Positions 1 through 10,560 of a DNA stretch of 64,000 nt are shown here, piece after piece (position 1 is the stretch's first letter; every line of letters starts with the position of its first letter). The DNA comes from Drosophila pseudoobscura (Eukaryota; Arthropoda; Insecta; Diptera; Drosophilidae). The stretch is from the NCBI RefSeq assembly GCF_009870125.1, contig NC_046683.1, forward strand, positions 62,015,869 through 62,079,868, in the 5' to 3' direction. Both the position numbers and the translations under genes were made by a program. Under the pieces are notes generated by a model. The model saw only the letters and a list, made by a program, of their open reading frames with translations. It searched no databases and was not told the origin of the DNA.

Positions 1-483
1 GCTTTTCAAGAGCAGCGAAACAAATTTAAACAACAAAGACCATTTTCAAATTGTTTACAATAGTGTTGTTGGGTTGTTCATGAACGAGCTTTTCTCTGTA
101 GTGAACGAACTGAAAAAGTTCATCGGAACCGCTCCTTGTTGTTCGTTATTTTATGTTACCTAGTTCGATTCTGTTTGCTATTTTTCCAGCTAACAAATCT
201 AATTAATAAATCTAGATGTAATAATAATCGCGTAACATAGAATCTAGCGGACAAAATTGCACTGAGAACTAAAACGGCCATGCACCAAAAGTAAGAACAT
301 ACTGACAGAACGAGCTAGTTCATTGAATGAACGAAAGAAGGCAGGCCACACACAGATTTGCCATTCACTGCCGGCAGGCTTAATCTGTATGTGTAGTTAC
401 CATGTAAACAACTTTGCAGTTTTGTTGACTTATTTTTTTTAACCTTATCTAGAAACACTCCAATAACTCCTTACAATTATCTA
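1..483. other. intergenic DNA at window edge
   Basis: No gene is seen. The stretch is moderately AT-rich and holds several scattered copies of a GAACGA/TTCGTT/GTTCAT motif in both orientations (about 76-345), without a clean repeat unit. It may be the degraded end of a dispersed element or the distal promoter of the UGT gene downstream. Confidence 0.4.
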
Positions 484-830
484 ATTTTGTAGAAAATTGA
501 TTCATCAATCGGAATAAATTTTGTGTTCAGGGCTGGGGGTCCTAGGTAGCTGGCTTTACTCAACCGAACATAAAAATCGAGGAATATGATTTCCAATCAT
601 GAGCAGAAAACACTTAACCCATATCGACCGGTGGGCATTATTATACACTCCGCGAGAATTATGAATCTTGAAGAATTTTAGTGCAGTTCAGGGGAAAGAT
701 ATCTTGGTCTTTTGTTTCAGTAAAGCCAAAGGATATAATAGACCCTTAAGAGTACTTATTGTTAATATTATTAGTACTATTTTCCGCGGTTAAGCTCGAG
801 TTGTTATCCTGTTTAAATAAAGGGGGCTTA
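484..830 (+). repeat. dispersed direct repeat, copy A
   Basis: This segment aligns by eye with 61766-62104 in the same orientation. Shared blocks in the same order include ATTTTGTAGAA, TTGATTCATCAATCGG, AAAATCGAGGAATA, TTTCCAATC, AACCCAT, GTTCAG(G/A)GGAAAGAT, GTTAATATT and CTGTTTAAATA(A/G)AGGGGGCTT. The spacing is similar and there are small indels. No ORF is conserved between copies. It ends about 350 bp before the UGT start codon. It is either a fossil non-autonomous transposable element or a duplicated promoter-proximal segment, and the family is not recognised. Confidence 0.75.
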
Positions 831-1180
831 AGTGGGCTAAGCTCGTATTTTTGTTGGTATAGCACACTGGTTGTGGCCCTTTCACTTTCGCGTGTTGTTT
901 TGGTGCAATTTTTTTTGTTTAAATAGAGCATTGGGTGGTATTGTGCAATGCTGCAATGATGTTGATGACAAACGGCAGCAGCAACAGATAATAATAGACG
1001 CCCCACAGCGCCAGGAGAGAGGGAGGAGGAGACAGCTGTGTGTGTGTGTGCGTTTGTGCAAAACCGGAAAAGCATCAACTGCTTCCAAGTGAAGGACAAG
1101 CACACGTACGCGGATGCGAATGCGAATGTGGAGGCGTATGCGTATGTGGACATTGCCCTAAGGCCACACGCACACAAAAA

Positions 1181-3308
1181 ATGCGTTTGCTGCAGCTGTT
1201 GATGGCCCTGTCGCTGCTCTGCGGCGCCATCTCCTGTGCCAACATCCTGGCCGTGCTGCCCAGTGTCTGGAAGTCGCACTATCTTTTTGGCCGACGACTG
1301 CTGCAGGAGCTGGTGGCCAGTCCGCGGAATCATTCGATCACTCTGATCAGTCCGCATGCCTTGGAGGCGGGTGGAGTGGATGCAGAACTGCCAAACATCA
1401 GGGAAATACGCATTGAGGGGCTCAAGGAGAACTGGGTGGGTATGGGCATGAGCTTTGAGCCGGAACAGATGCGGTCGCAGAGTGTGATGGAACGTTTCAC
1501 GCGGCTCATCTATGCGGGCACTACCAATGTGGATTTGTTGTTGTCGGATCAGCAGGTGCGGAAGCTGCTAACCAGCGGCGAGCAGTTTGATCTATTGATT
1601 GTTGATTTGTTTCTAAGCGATGCCCTCTTGGGGTGAGTAATAGCTGAACCAGAAGCAGCAGAACCCCTTGATTGATGATTGATGATCCTTTGCATCCTTT
1701 ATGACAGCCTGGCCTACTACTATGGCATACCCACCGTTGCAATCAGTCCCACCGGTGCCAATTCCTGGCTAAACAACATGTTCGGCAATCCCCAATCGTC
1801 GTCCCTGGATCCAAGCAACTTTCTACCCTTCACAGAGCGCATGAACACCCAACAGCGAATCGTCAATAGCCTCATGAGCACTTTCGAGCGTCTAACCTAC
1901 AAGTAAGTGTCATGCTATCCTATCCACACTGAGAGCCTGCAGTAATCCTCGCTCCTTTCCTAGCTTCTTTCATTTGATCTCCCAGCAGACGGTCTACTCG
2001 AAACACTTTGAGATGCTGGTGCAAGAACTGCCGCTGTATCGGGATCTAACGAAGAATCTCAGTTTGGCTCTGATAAACTCTCATCCGGGCCTAAACTATC
2101 CGCGTGCCTATTTGCCCAATATGGTGGAGGTGGGTGGCCTCCACTTGACGGCTCGCACGGACCTACGCCCATTGCCGAACGTAAGCCAGGAATATTTACC
2201 ATCAATTCATTTTTCTAAACTCTTAATTCCTCAATTCCAGCATCTCCTGTCGTTTATGGAGTCTGCTGCGGGGGGTTGCATCTACATGAGTCTCGGCGCC
2301 GATGTCCAGACAGCGCAGTTGACCAGCGAAAAGTTGGCCATATTCATGGATGTTTTCGGTCACCTCAAGGAGTTCCATTTCGTGCTAAAGTGGGAAAACG
2401 AGGATTTTGTATCGAGTCTGGAGCTGCCGGAGAATGTGATGATTGCCAATTGGTGGCCGCAGCAGGCGATATTGTCGCACACGCTGGTGAAGCTGTTCAT
2501 CAGCAGCTGCGGCCAGTTGAGCGTATGGGAATCCATTATGGGCGAGACGCCCATTCTGGCCATACCCATACTGGCCGAACAGGAGGTGATGGCCAAGCGT
2601 CTGCAGCTGAATGGAGTCTCGCTGACGGTCAACTACGATGCCATAGCCTATGATGCCCTGCTGCACGGCATCCGGCAACTAACACTGAACACCAGCTATG
2701 CGGACAGTTTAGTCAAACTAAGGAAACGTCTTGGTGGTCCCTCGCCATCCTCTCTGGCCGTTGGCCAAATTGAGCTCATTCTGGACTCGGGTGGCGCGGA
2801 TTTCCTCAAGTCCCATGCAAATACTCTTACTTACTGGCGTCTGGAGGGCCTGGATGTGCTCGTGATCATTACAATCGGCTTTGTTGGTATTCTGACTATT
2901 CCGTTTTTGGTTATTTCTTGCATCCTACGCAAGTCGTACTACAGCGAAGCGTGCCAGGATCAGCAGCCGCCCTATCGTTCCACCCTGAAAGTAGTGGGCA
3001 GGGTTCATAGCTATGGCGATCCAGGTGGCACCCCAGCAGAGCCCCTGAGACGCACTCGCTCGGCCCAGTCCCTTTCGGCACGCTCCAGCTCGTCCAGCTT
3101 CAGCTCCAACACGACACCGCCAACAACAGCATCGACCACACCGTTGGATATGACACCACCACCGCCAGCGGTGGTGCAACTCCTGGGGCATGTACCATCG
3201 CCGTTGCAGCTGTATGTTAATCAACAGCAGCAGATATACTCAAACTCCGATTTGAGCAATCGACAACAAGCATCACAAGATGACATCACAGAACGAAGGT
3301 TTTCATAG
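1181..3308 (+). CDS. UDP-glycosyltransferase (insect UGT family), 4 exons
   Basis: Exons are 1181-1632, 1708-1902, 1964-2180 and 2241-3308, all with GT-AG junctions, giving 643 aa. The start at 1181 is chosen because it opens a signal peptide (residues 1-20). UGTs are ER-lumenal enzymes that transfer sugar from a UDP donor to small lipophilic molecules. The usual acceptor-side catalytic dyad is retained (H33 in a KSH context, D142). The donor domain has WWPQQ at 359-363 and FISSCGQLSVWE at 374-385, where the family normally has F-I-T-H-G-G. It ends LAEQ (399-402) where D-Q is usual. A membrane helix lies at about 493-516. The cytoplasmic tail of about 127 residues is rich in Ser, Thr, Pro and Gln, while 20-30 residues is typical. 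The 60-nt third intron has no in-frame stop and is assigned from its splice sites and from family alignment (PLPN joined to HLLSFMES). Substrate and exact D. melanogaster orthologue are unknown. The family call is secure. Confidence 0.94.
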
Positions 3309-3910
3309 TCAGAACAGAAACTAAAACTATATCTTATAAAATGCATACATAATTACTCTACCGTTTAGGGACTAGGCTTAGGCGTGATTTGTTGTTAATG
3401 TCCGTGGAGCTTTGGTTTATTTTTTTCGGCCAAGTTTTACTGTTTATGTAAATAGTTATTAAAACCCCAAGAGATATTCGAGTATATTTAATTTGATATC
3501 TGTTGATGATATTACCTATTACCTAGTACCCCCCTTTGTCACAATACCTCCCCCCCTTAAAAACTTCGATTTAGAAGACTGAGCAATATATGTATGTGCA
3601 TACATGTATGTATGTAAAAACCATTTGATGACAAACCGAAAAGCTTGAAAGTGTATAAACAATTGCAGTTTAACTGCAGACAATTCAGCCCAAGATGTAT
3701 ACTATATATTGAGCAAGATATGTCCTAAATGCCTCTAAACAGAATTTCTCAGAGCTTAAATGGGTCCTTTTTTTGATGGCAAATTTATGGTTGCAGAAGT
3801 TTTTTAGAACGTTTACTACTTGTAGATTTTTTATTTGTATTTTTCATTGTTTTAGTATACTTTAAAATACGATACGATTCGCTATTAAGAAGCGCATATA
3901 AATATTGTTG

Positions 3911-3916
3911 AATAAA
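3911..3916 (+). terminator. candidate polyadenylation signal of the UGT gene
   Basis: An AATAAA hexamer lies about 600 nt after the UGT stop codon in AT-rich sequence. A weaker ATTAAA at about 3459 could be used instead. The 3' end cannot be fixed without transcript data. Confidence 0.4.
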
Positions 3917-6900
3917 ACATGAGTTAATCGCAGCTTGAGACAAACGTTTTTTTCTTAGTCAAGGATTTTCTGGGGACTATAATATTTTTTAAAATCATTT
4001 TTTGTTGAAATCAGAAAAAAATCTTATTTATAATTTTAATTTTAATAAATATTAACCAGGATAAAAATGTATTAAAATATACAAATTCAAACGAAAAATC
4101 GAGGGTTTCATTTGAGAATTGCATGATTCGGATCGGATCTATTACTTTTTCCAATGCATTAGAAAGCATTACAGCCGAGTCCTTATAGCCGGGCCGTCTT
4201 CAGGTTTATATTCCGAGAGAATGCGGAGAGATCGTCACTTTTTTGAACAGCGATACCAAACAGAAAGAGAGGGAGAGATAGAAAGAGAGAGAATGCGGCA
4301 GTCATCGGCTTCAATAGCAGTAGCGGCGCATAAGGAACATAATACAAAAATTATAAATTCAAGAATTTATTACAAAAATGATTTTCTGACTTTTTTCGAC
4401 TTTAATTTGTATTAAACTCAAATCTTATTGGAGATCTCTGTTTATAAATCTCAGGCCAAAGATGATACTTATTAAATACTTATGATGATACTTATTAAGT
4501 TAAATTAAACTAAAATTAATTAAAACAACTTAATTTCGAATTATTTAAAACTGTACTTAAGTTAAAGCTTCTAAAGTTAAAACTATCAGATAGCCACAGA
4601 TATATGTATCTCTAAAGATATTCCTAAAATGTTATGGAATTTATTTATTTATGCTATGTATGAAAGGGCATCGTATGCTACGACACCTCCCCATTTTTCT
4701 AGTACGGATTTTTTGGGGTATGAGTGCCATAAAATTAATGTATTTAATGCACATCTTTATTTAAACAGTTCTTCAGCTCTAAACAAATACAAATAATATA
4801 TTTAATGGTATGATAATCTAGACAGAGAGAGAGAGAGCCATAGAGAGTGTCTGCGAGAGAGCATGAGAGTTAGAGATGAAGAGACAGAGAGAGAGAGAAA
4901 GAACAGTTAACTTTAATTATGGTTTCAAATGGATGCAGGGGCAAGGGGCGTGTCTAATTAGTTGACTGCGCGCTGCGGCTAATGTCGGCCCCGCTTTTGA
5001 TGTGCATGGCGGCGTGTGCACTTCATTTAAGCCGAGTGCGGCTCAAGTGTCTCTGAGGATGTGCCGCGGATGCAGGCTTCACGAAGGTAGGGTGGTAGGG
5101 TGGCAGGGTGGCAGGAAGCGAAAGGCTGCCATGCCAGCTCCAGCTTCAGCTCCAGTCAGGGGCTCAGTGGCACCTGTTTGCATTCAACAGTCCAGGCACG
5201 TAGACAAAGAGAATAGCGGAAAGGCATGGAATGGAAAGCAAGGGAAAGCGGAGCCAAGAGAGGGTGGAAAAGGGGGGGGGGGTGTGTGTGGCAAGTGGGT
5301 GACTTGTGGGTGGCAGAATTTCACTTTGACTTCTCCTGGCTGCCGCTTGCCTGTTAATAAAAGTGTAATTATGCACATATGCCGAGCGATGGCTCAAGGG
5401 TTCGAGAGCTCGAAGGAGAGATACAAGGGGCCCAGGGGTGGACTGGGAATTGGATGGATGCACTACGCTTTTGGTTTCGTTTCTTTTTTATGCGCATATT
5501 TTTGGTTAGACATTGGAAATGTGATATCTAGCCGTAGGCCACAATTGACATGCCACATGACGCGCGGTGGCATTCCATTCCCAGAGCAGGGGCCCATACC
5601 AGACCGCAATCTCAGCTTCTGCCGCTCTCGATTGTGGTGCGTGTGATTTGATTAGGGCCTGCTTTAGGCCACAGCTGAGATTTAAGAGACACAGAGAGAA
5701 TTCTATGAGACTTTTCGGGTTAATTAAATGTGAAACATATCATGTTTTCTTAGGAGGAAAAACTTTCAAAGGAAGGACAGAAATTCCATCAAACAAATCT
5801 TGCCTTAAATACCTTATAGAAGACTCCAACCCGCCTATCCTTAGTTATCCTTGCTAAATGTAAGCCCTGAAATGTGTTAACATTATACAAATTTTACAGA
5901 TTCCAAGATTGATACCAAAAGATATTCAGCGAGAGGGAAAATCATTAACATTGCAAATTGAACATAGTATATATTGATTTTAAAGGTATTTTATATTTGG
6001 ATTAAATATGGGCCGTATTAAAAGGAGTTTGAAAGTGAATTCTATTCTGTTAAATTCTGTTTGTATACAAAAAAGCAAAAATTGTTCTTTGAATATGGGT
6101 GTGTTTTCCCGTTTTCCAAGTTTCCCTTAGGACATTCTTATGGTTTCTTTTTTGGTAACACATCTGTATCAGATCTGCATACCACAAAAGATATCTAACC
6201 CATTCTCAGTCCGTTTCATTGTCAATCTTATCAAGCGGAAAGTCCGAATCGGCCGCGTCGCCCATCAAAGCCACACTTGTCCCAGGGCGGCCCCGGAGGC
6301 TGTGGGGTTTCCGAGTTAGCTGGGAATGGGACTGGCAGAATGGCAATCAGAATGGGAATCAGAATAGGAATGGAGCAAGCGGCGACAGATGAACAGAGTT
6401 GCTAACCAGCAGAGGAGAGGCCATAGGATGACAGGCCTCGTCGCGAATGTCAACCGCAAGAAGAGCATCGCATCGCAGGGCAGAGCAGAGCAGAGCAGCG
6501 GAGTCAAGTGAAGTCCTCTCGCATTGACAGGCGGCCCAACCACAGGCCACAGGCAGGGAACAACAGGAGGGGACAGGAAGAGGCTCCGCAGTGGAGTGGA
6601 TGGAAAGAATTAGTGACATTCCAAGGGTCTCACGTTACAGATACTATGGGAACGGAACAGAAAGAGTTCGAATTGGTTTTTGGGCTGGCTATTGGTATGG
6701 GGATTGCGGCATTGGGGGATTGGGACCTTCTCCTCCATTAGCACTGCTGTCAGACCAAAGCCCCAGGGGGATGGAAGCCAATGGGGGCGGCACCACTGCA
6801 TCAAAGAGCCCTCATTGATCAGGAGCAGCAGCCAGCAGCAGCCAGTGCCAGTTGTCATCATCGTTGTCGCTGCCTGTCCACAGGGCGGCTCTTGCAACTC

Positions 6901-9900
6901 CTTTGAAGTTCGGGCAACAAAATTAATTGCATGCTACACACAAATCCCCCCAACAACCATCTGGCAAGGGGCTAAAAACTAAAAACTCTAAATCAACAAT
7001 CATCATAACTGCATATAGCTCTATATTGTAAGGGGGGAGTCGGAGTCAGAGTCGGTAGTCGGTAGTCGGGTGTCGGCAGTCCAGCTCCATCCAGAAGAGC
7101 AGGGGGGGAAATACTATGGCTGTCAACATGCTGCCAGTCCTCGCCCTGGCCCTCGTCCCTCGTCCCATTTCCCATTTTGCCTTCAACACTTTTGCTGCTG
7201 CTGGAACACTTGACTTCTGCCCGGACAAATCCCACGCAGACACTGCTGTGTACATATGTGCTGTTGCATGCCACGCCCCTGCGTGTGCCACCTCCCCCCA
7301 CCCTATATGGCTTTGGAGTTTCCGGCTTTTGTGTGCGCATTTTGAACTCTGTTTCAATTTAATTACTTTCGAGTTACGCAACAGGACAAAGTTTTCCCAG
7401 GATATACGTAAATGGAGCAGTAGCCCGTAGCCCGTAGCCCGTTGCCCTTATCATGGCAATGATTTAGATGTCCCTTAGATGCGCCTGCTCCTACTTGCCC
7501 CCTTCCCATCCCCTGATTGAAAGTCTCTCCTCTTGAGTTCTGAGATTCATAATTTACAAATTTAATTAAATTAAATTAAATGTAATGAAAATCACCCACA
7601 AAAAAGGGACATCTCTCTCACATGTAAGCAAAGGACCTGGGACTCCTTCTCCTGGCGGAAGGCTCTCCACTTTTCGCTGCAGGAATTTACATTTATCGAT
7701 TGCTGAGCCTTCCCTTCCACCAGAGGCTTTTTCCAGATTTCCATTAATGTTTTTCCATTTTTTTCTTTTTGTTGGTGACACACAAAAAATAACAACAAAA
7801 TTTGCATAAACGTCAACAGCAGCAGCAGCAGTGGCAACGGTGGCAGCGGTAGCGGCAACAGAAAAAGTAACCAAAATGGTGGCAGCTGTTGCAGCATGGA
7901 AAAACAAGAGCAGAATATGTACATAAGTGTGCGGGGATGGGCAAGTGGGGGGCATATCCAGGCCAAGACTCAGAGAAGAGTCTTCTGCTGTCCGTTTTAT
8001 GAGGCGAATCAAAGTCTCATTATTGACTGGCATAACGATAAGGCTAAGGATACGGATGTTATGACAAAACCTTGGCAAGGGAACCGATGATTCCTTGGCA
8101 GAATAAAGCTCTTAATGGTGGATCTTTACGATGACACATCGATCTGTCAAGCGGTTCGAGCGGAAGCCCTTATTTCTGAATTTCTTTCATTATTATTAAT
8201 TATAATGAATGAATAATAAAGAGCGATTCAATTGAGAGATCCAATCGTTTTGGGTACCCCTATTTTGGACCCTTCGGAGCTCGTATAGCATAAAAAGGGC
8301 TCTCATCTAAATTGAAAGAGACAAGGAGCCCAAGTCCACCTGCATGCAAAAAGTCTCGCCTTTCCTAGTAATTTCTGCCCCATTTGAGGGTACCCAAAAG
8401 GTCCAATGTCCATTCTCAAGTTCTACTCAAAGGTTGTTTTCTTTTTTTTGGGTCTAAAAACTTTGTTGTGGCTGTTGTTGCACAGTTATGAATGGTTATG
8501 TTGGTTGCAACTTTAAAATGCATTCGAGAACACGGCTGTGCTGGGGAGGAGCCAGAGGAAACCAGGCAGGAAATGTATCCCACATAAGGACCAGACCAGA
8601 GCAGACCACAGCGGAGCGGCAGGCAGGCAGGCAGGCAGGCAGGCATTTCCTGTGGCAGGCATGTCCCGTGCCTATGTGTGAGTGTGCTTTTTGCAACGGT
8701 CTCCCCCGTCGGTTACCTCTCCCCCTATCCCCCTCTCTCGCTCTCGCTAGATGCAGATAAGAGGCATACACGCTTGTCAAGATTTGCTTTGATGTCTTTT
8801 TCATGTATCCCGACTTTGGGTGCGGCCCTGCCCCACCCTACCTCCCGCCTGCCCCACGCCTCATGTCCATCTGTTTGGGTCTCTGTATTCTGTGTGTGTG
8901 TGTGTGTGGGTTGACAACAATTAAAAAGTGACGGGCAAAACAAATCGCTGTGTGCCGCAGAGACACAGGAAGAAAGATTGTTCAGGGATGGTTCAACTTA
9001 CGTTTAAGTAGCAGCAAATACAAAAAGCAAAAAACAAAGCAAAAAAATCTCTTTTCAGTGAGCATTTCAATTGCCTTTTGTTTATAAGAGGGATTTGCCC
9101 CCATACCCCTACCCCCTGACACCCCCCTGAATTTTGCTTTGAAGTGAAGCACATTTTCTGCCTCCGCCCTGCCTCTGCCCCCCAGTTGTATGTATTTTTG
9201 GTAGCGTACAAATTTTATTAGCAAAAAAAGGGTTGGGTTGGGTAGGGTGCTGGGTGTTGGGAAAGCGCTTTGAAGTTCAAGTGTAGGCGGTCTCATTGAT
9301 ATATTTATTTCTATATAATTTCGTGTGGTTTTTTTTTCTTTTTTATTTTTTGCTGTCGGACATGAAACGATCGCGCGGGGCATCGGGGCGTCACAAATTG
9401 AAATATCGCATCAATTTTTGCCATGCCGCCGCCGTCGCCGTTGCCGTCGCGCTTTGTAATAAAAGTAAATAATAATTTAATAAAAAAAACCGCAAAAACA
9501 CAGCAAAGCGAGTGAGCAAAATCAACCATTAAATGCGGGGACGGCAAAGAACAAAGCGATGGCAACGGACCAACAAAAGGCCGACAACAGCTGGGCCCAA
9601 ACCGAAAGAGACTGATGGCGGGGGGGAGGCGGTTGAGGAGGAGGTGGCAGCGCCCTCTATGTGTCAGTCACCATCCCACCGCTGCGCATGCGCCTGAACG
9701 ATGTGTGTGGCTGTCTCTGTCTCTGTACCGATGCCGATGCCGATGCCGAGATGTGCCGCCTTCGATGCCAACTCGCTGCCAACCGCTTCAAATTGATTTG
9801 AACGAGCGCAAAAGCTTTTGGACAAGTTGATAAGACCCTACCCTACCCGCACCGGACTGGACCGGCACGGACCGGCAACGTATTCCTTTGTAGTTATTGC

Positions 9901-10560
9901 AGACGTTTTTTTTTTATCTCTCTTTTTTCGCACGGGTGGCGGTGGCTTTCGACTTGGTTGAACTGTCCGCAAGCCGGAGCCCGCGAGACTGGGCTGAAAT
10001 GTCGGCGCAACATCAAAAGGTGTGTGTGCGCCTTGGTGGAGGCCTGCCGGCCATGCTCAAATGAGCATGCACATGCACATGCACATCCACATGCACATGC
10101 AAGGGGTAGGAGGATCGGGTCAGGCCGTGTGTCTGTCTGTCCGTCTGTTTGTCCGGCTAATCAAGCATCAACTTCATCATCATCATCATTGTCGTTGTCG
10201 TCTTCATGCTTGCACTGCGAATGCAGTGTGAACAGCCGGGGATCGGGGGGGCTTCCAGAGGTGGCCTGGGATGGCAGTGGAGTCGAAGGACACGCAGCAC
10301 CAGGCCTGCACATACATTCAGGACTCCAGTACAGGAAAAATATGAGAAATCTGTATAGGAGACATCATAAATGTGATGGGAGAAAATAACTTACAAGAAG
10401 GAAGGGCGAGACGAGTACCAAGGAGAAATCCTAGCTGCTGGCAAGCCCTTAAACTTTACATTCCATCCAATCATCAGTCATCATCATCCACTCCTCACAT
10501 CCCCGTTCCTTGCAGAGTGAGCCTGAGTGAGTCGTCCTCCTGCCCAAACGGGAGAGGGGG
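3917..10560. other. intergenic region, proximal half
   Basis: No gene is supported. AT-rich DNA (to about 4900) gives way to GC-richer sequence with GA-rich tracts (4822-4900), a GGCA tandem run (8618-8645), TG runs (about 8895-8910), GATGCC repeats (about 9728-9750) and a CACATG repeat (about 10064-10100). A matching TCF/Pangolin-type site (ATCAAAGC) lies at 6264-6271. The ORFs here are low-complexity or carry no recognisable domain. The region is expected to hold regulatory DNA for nkd. Confidence 0.5.

Noticed and set aside
5002..5646. 214-codon plus-strand open frame
   Set aside because: GGGTGGCAGG-type repeats and a poly-G run sit inside it, and it has no recognisable protein features.
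8618..8645. Spaced or tandem repeats considered as CRISPR or satellite
   Set aside because: Units are contiguous 2-10-nt tandem repeats without unique spacers in a fly genome. They are simple sequence only.
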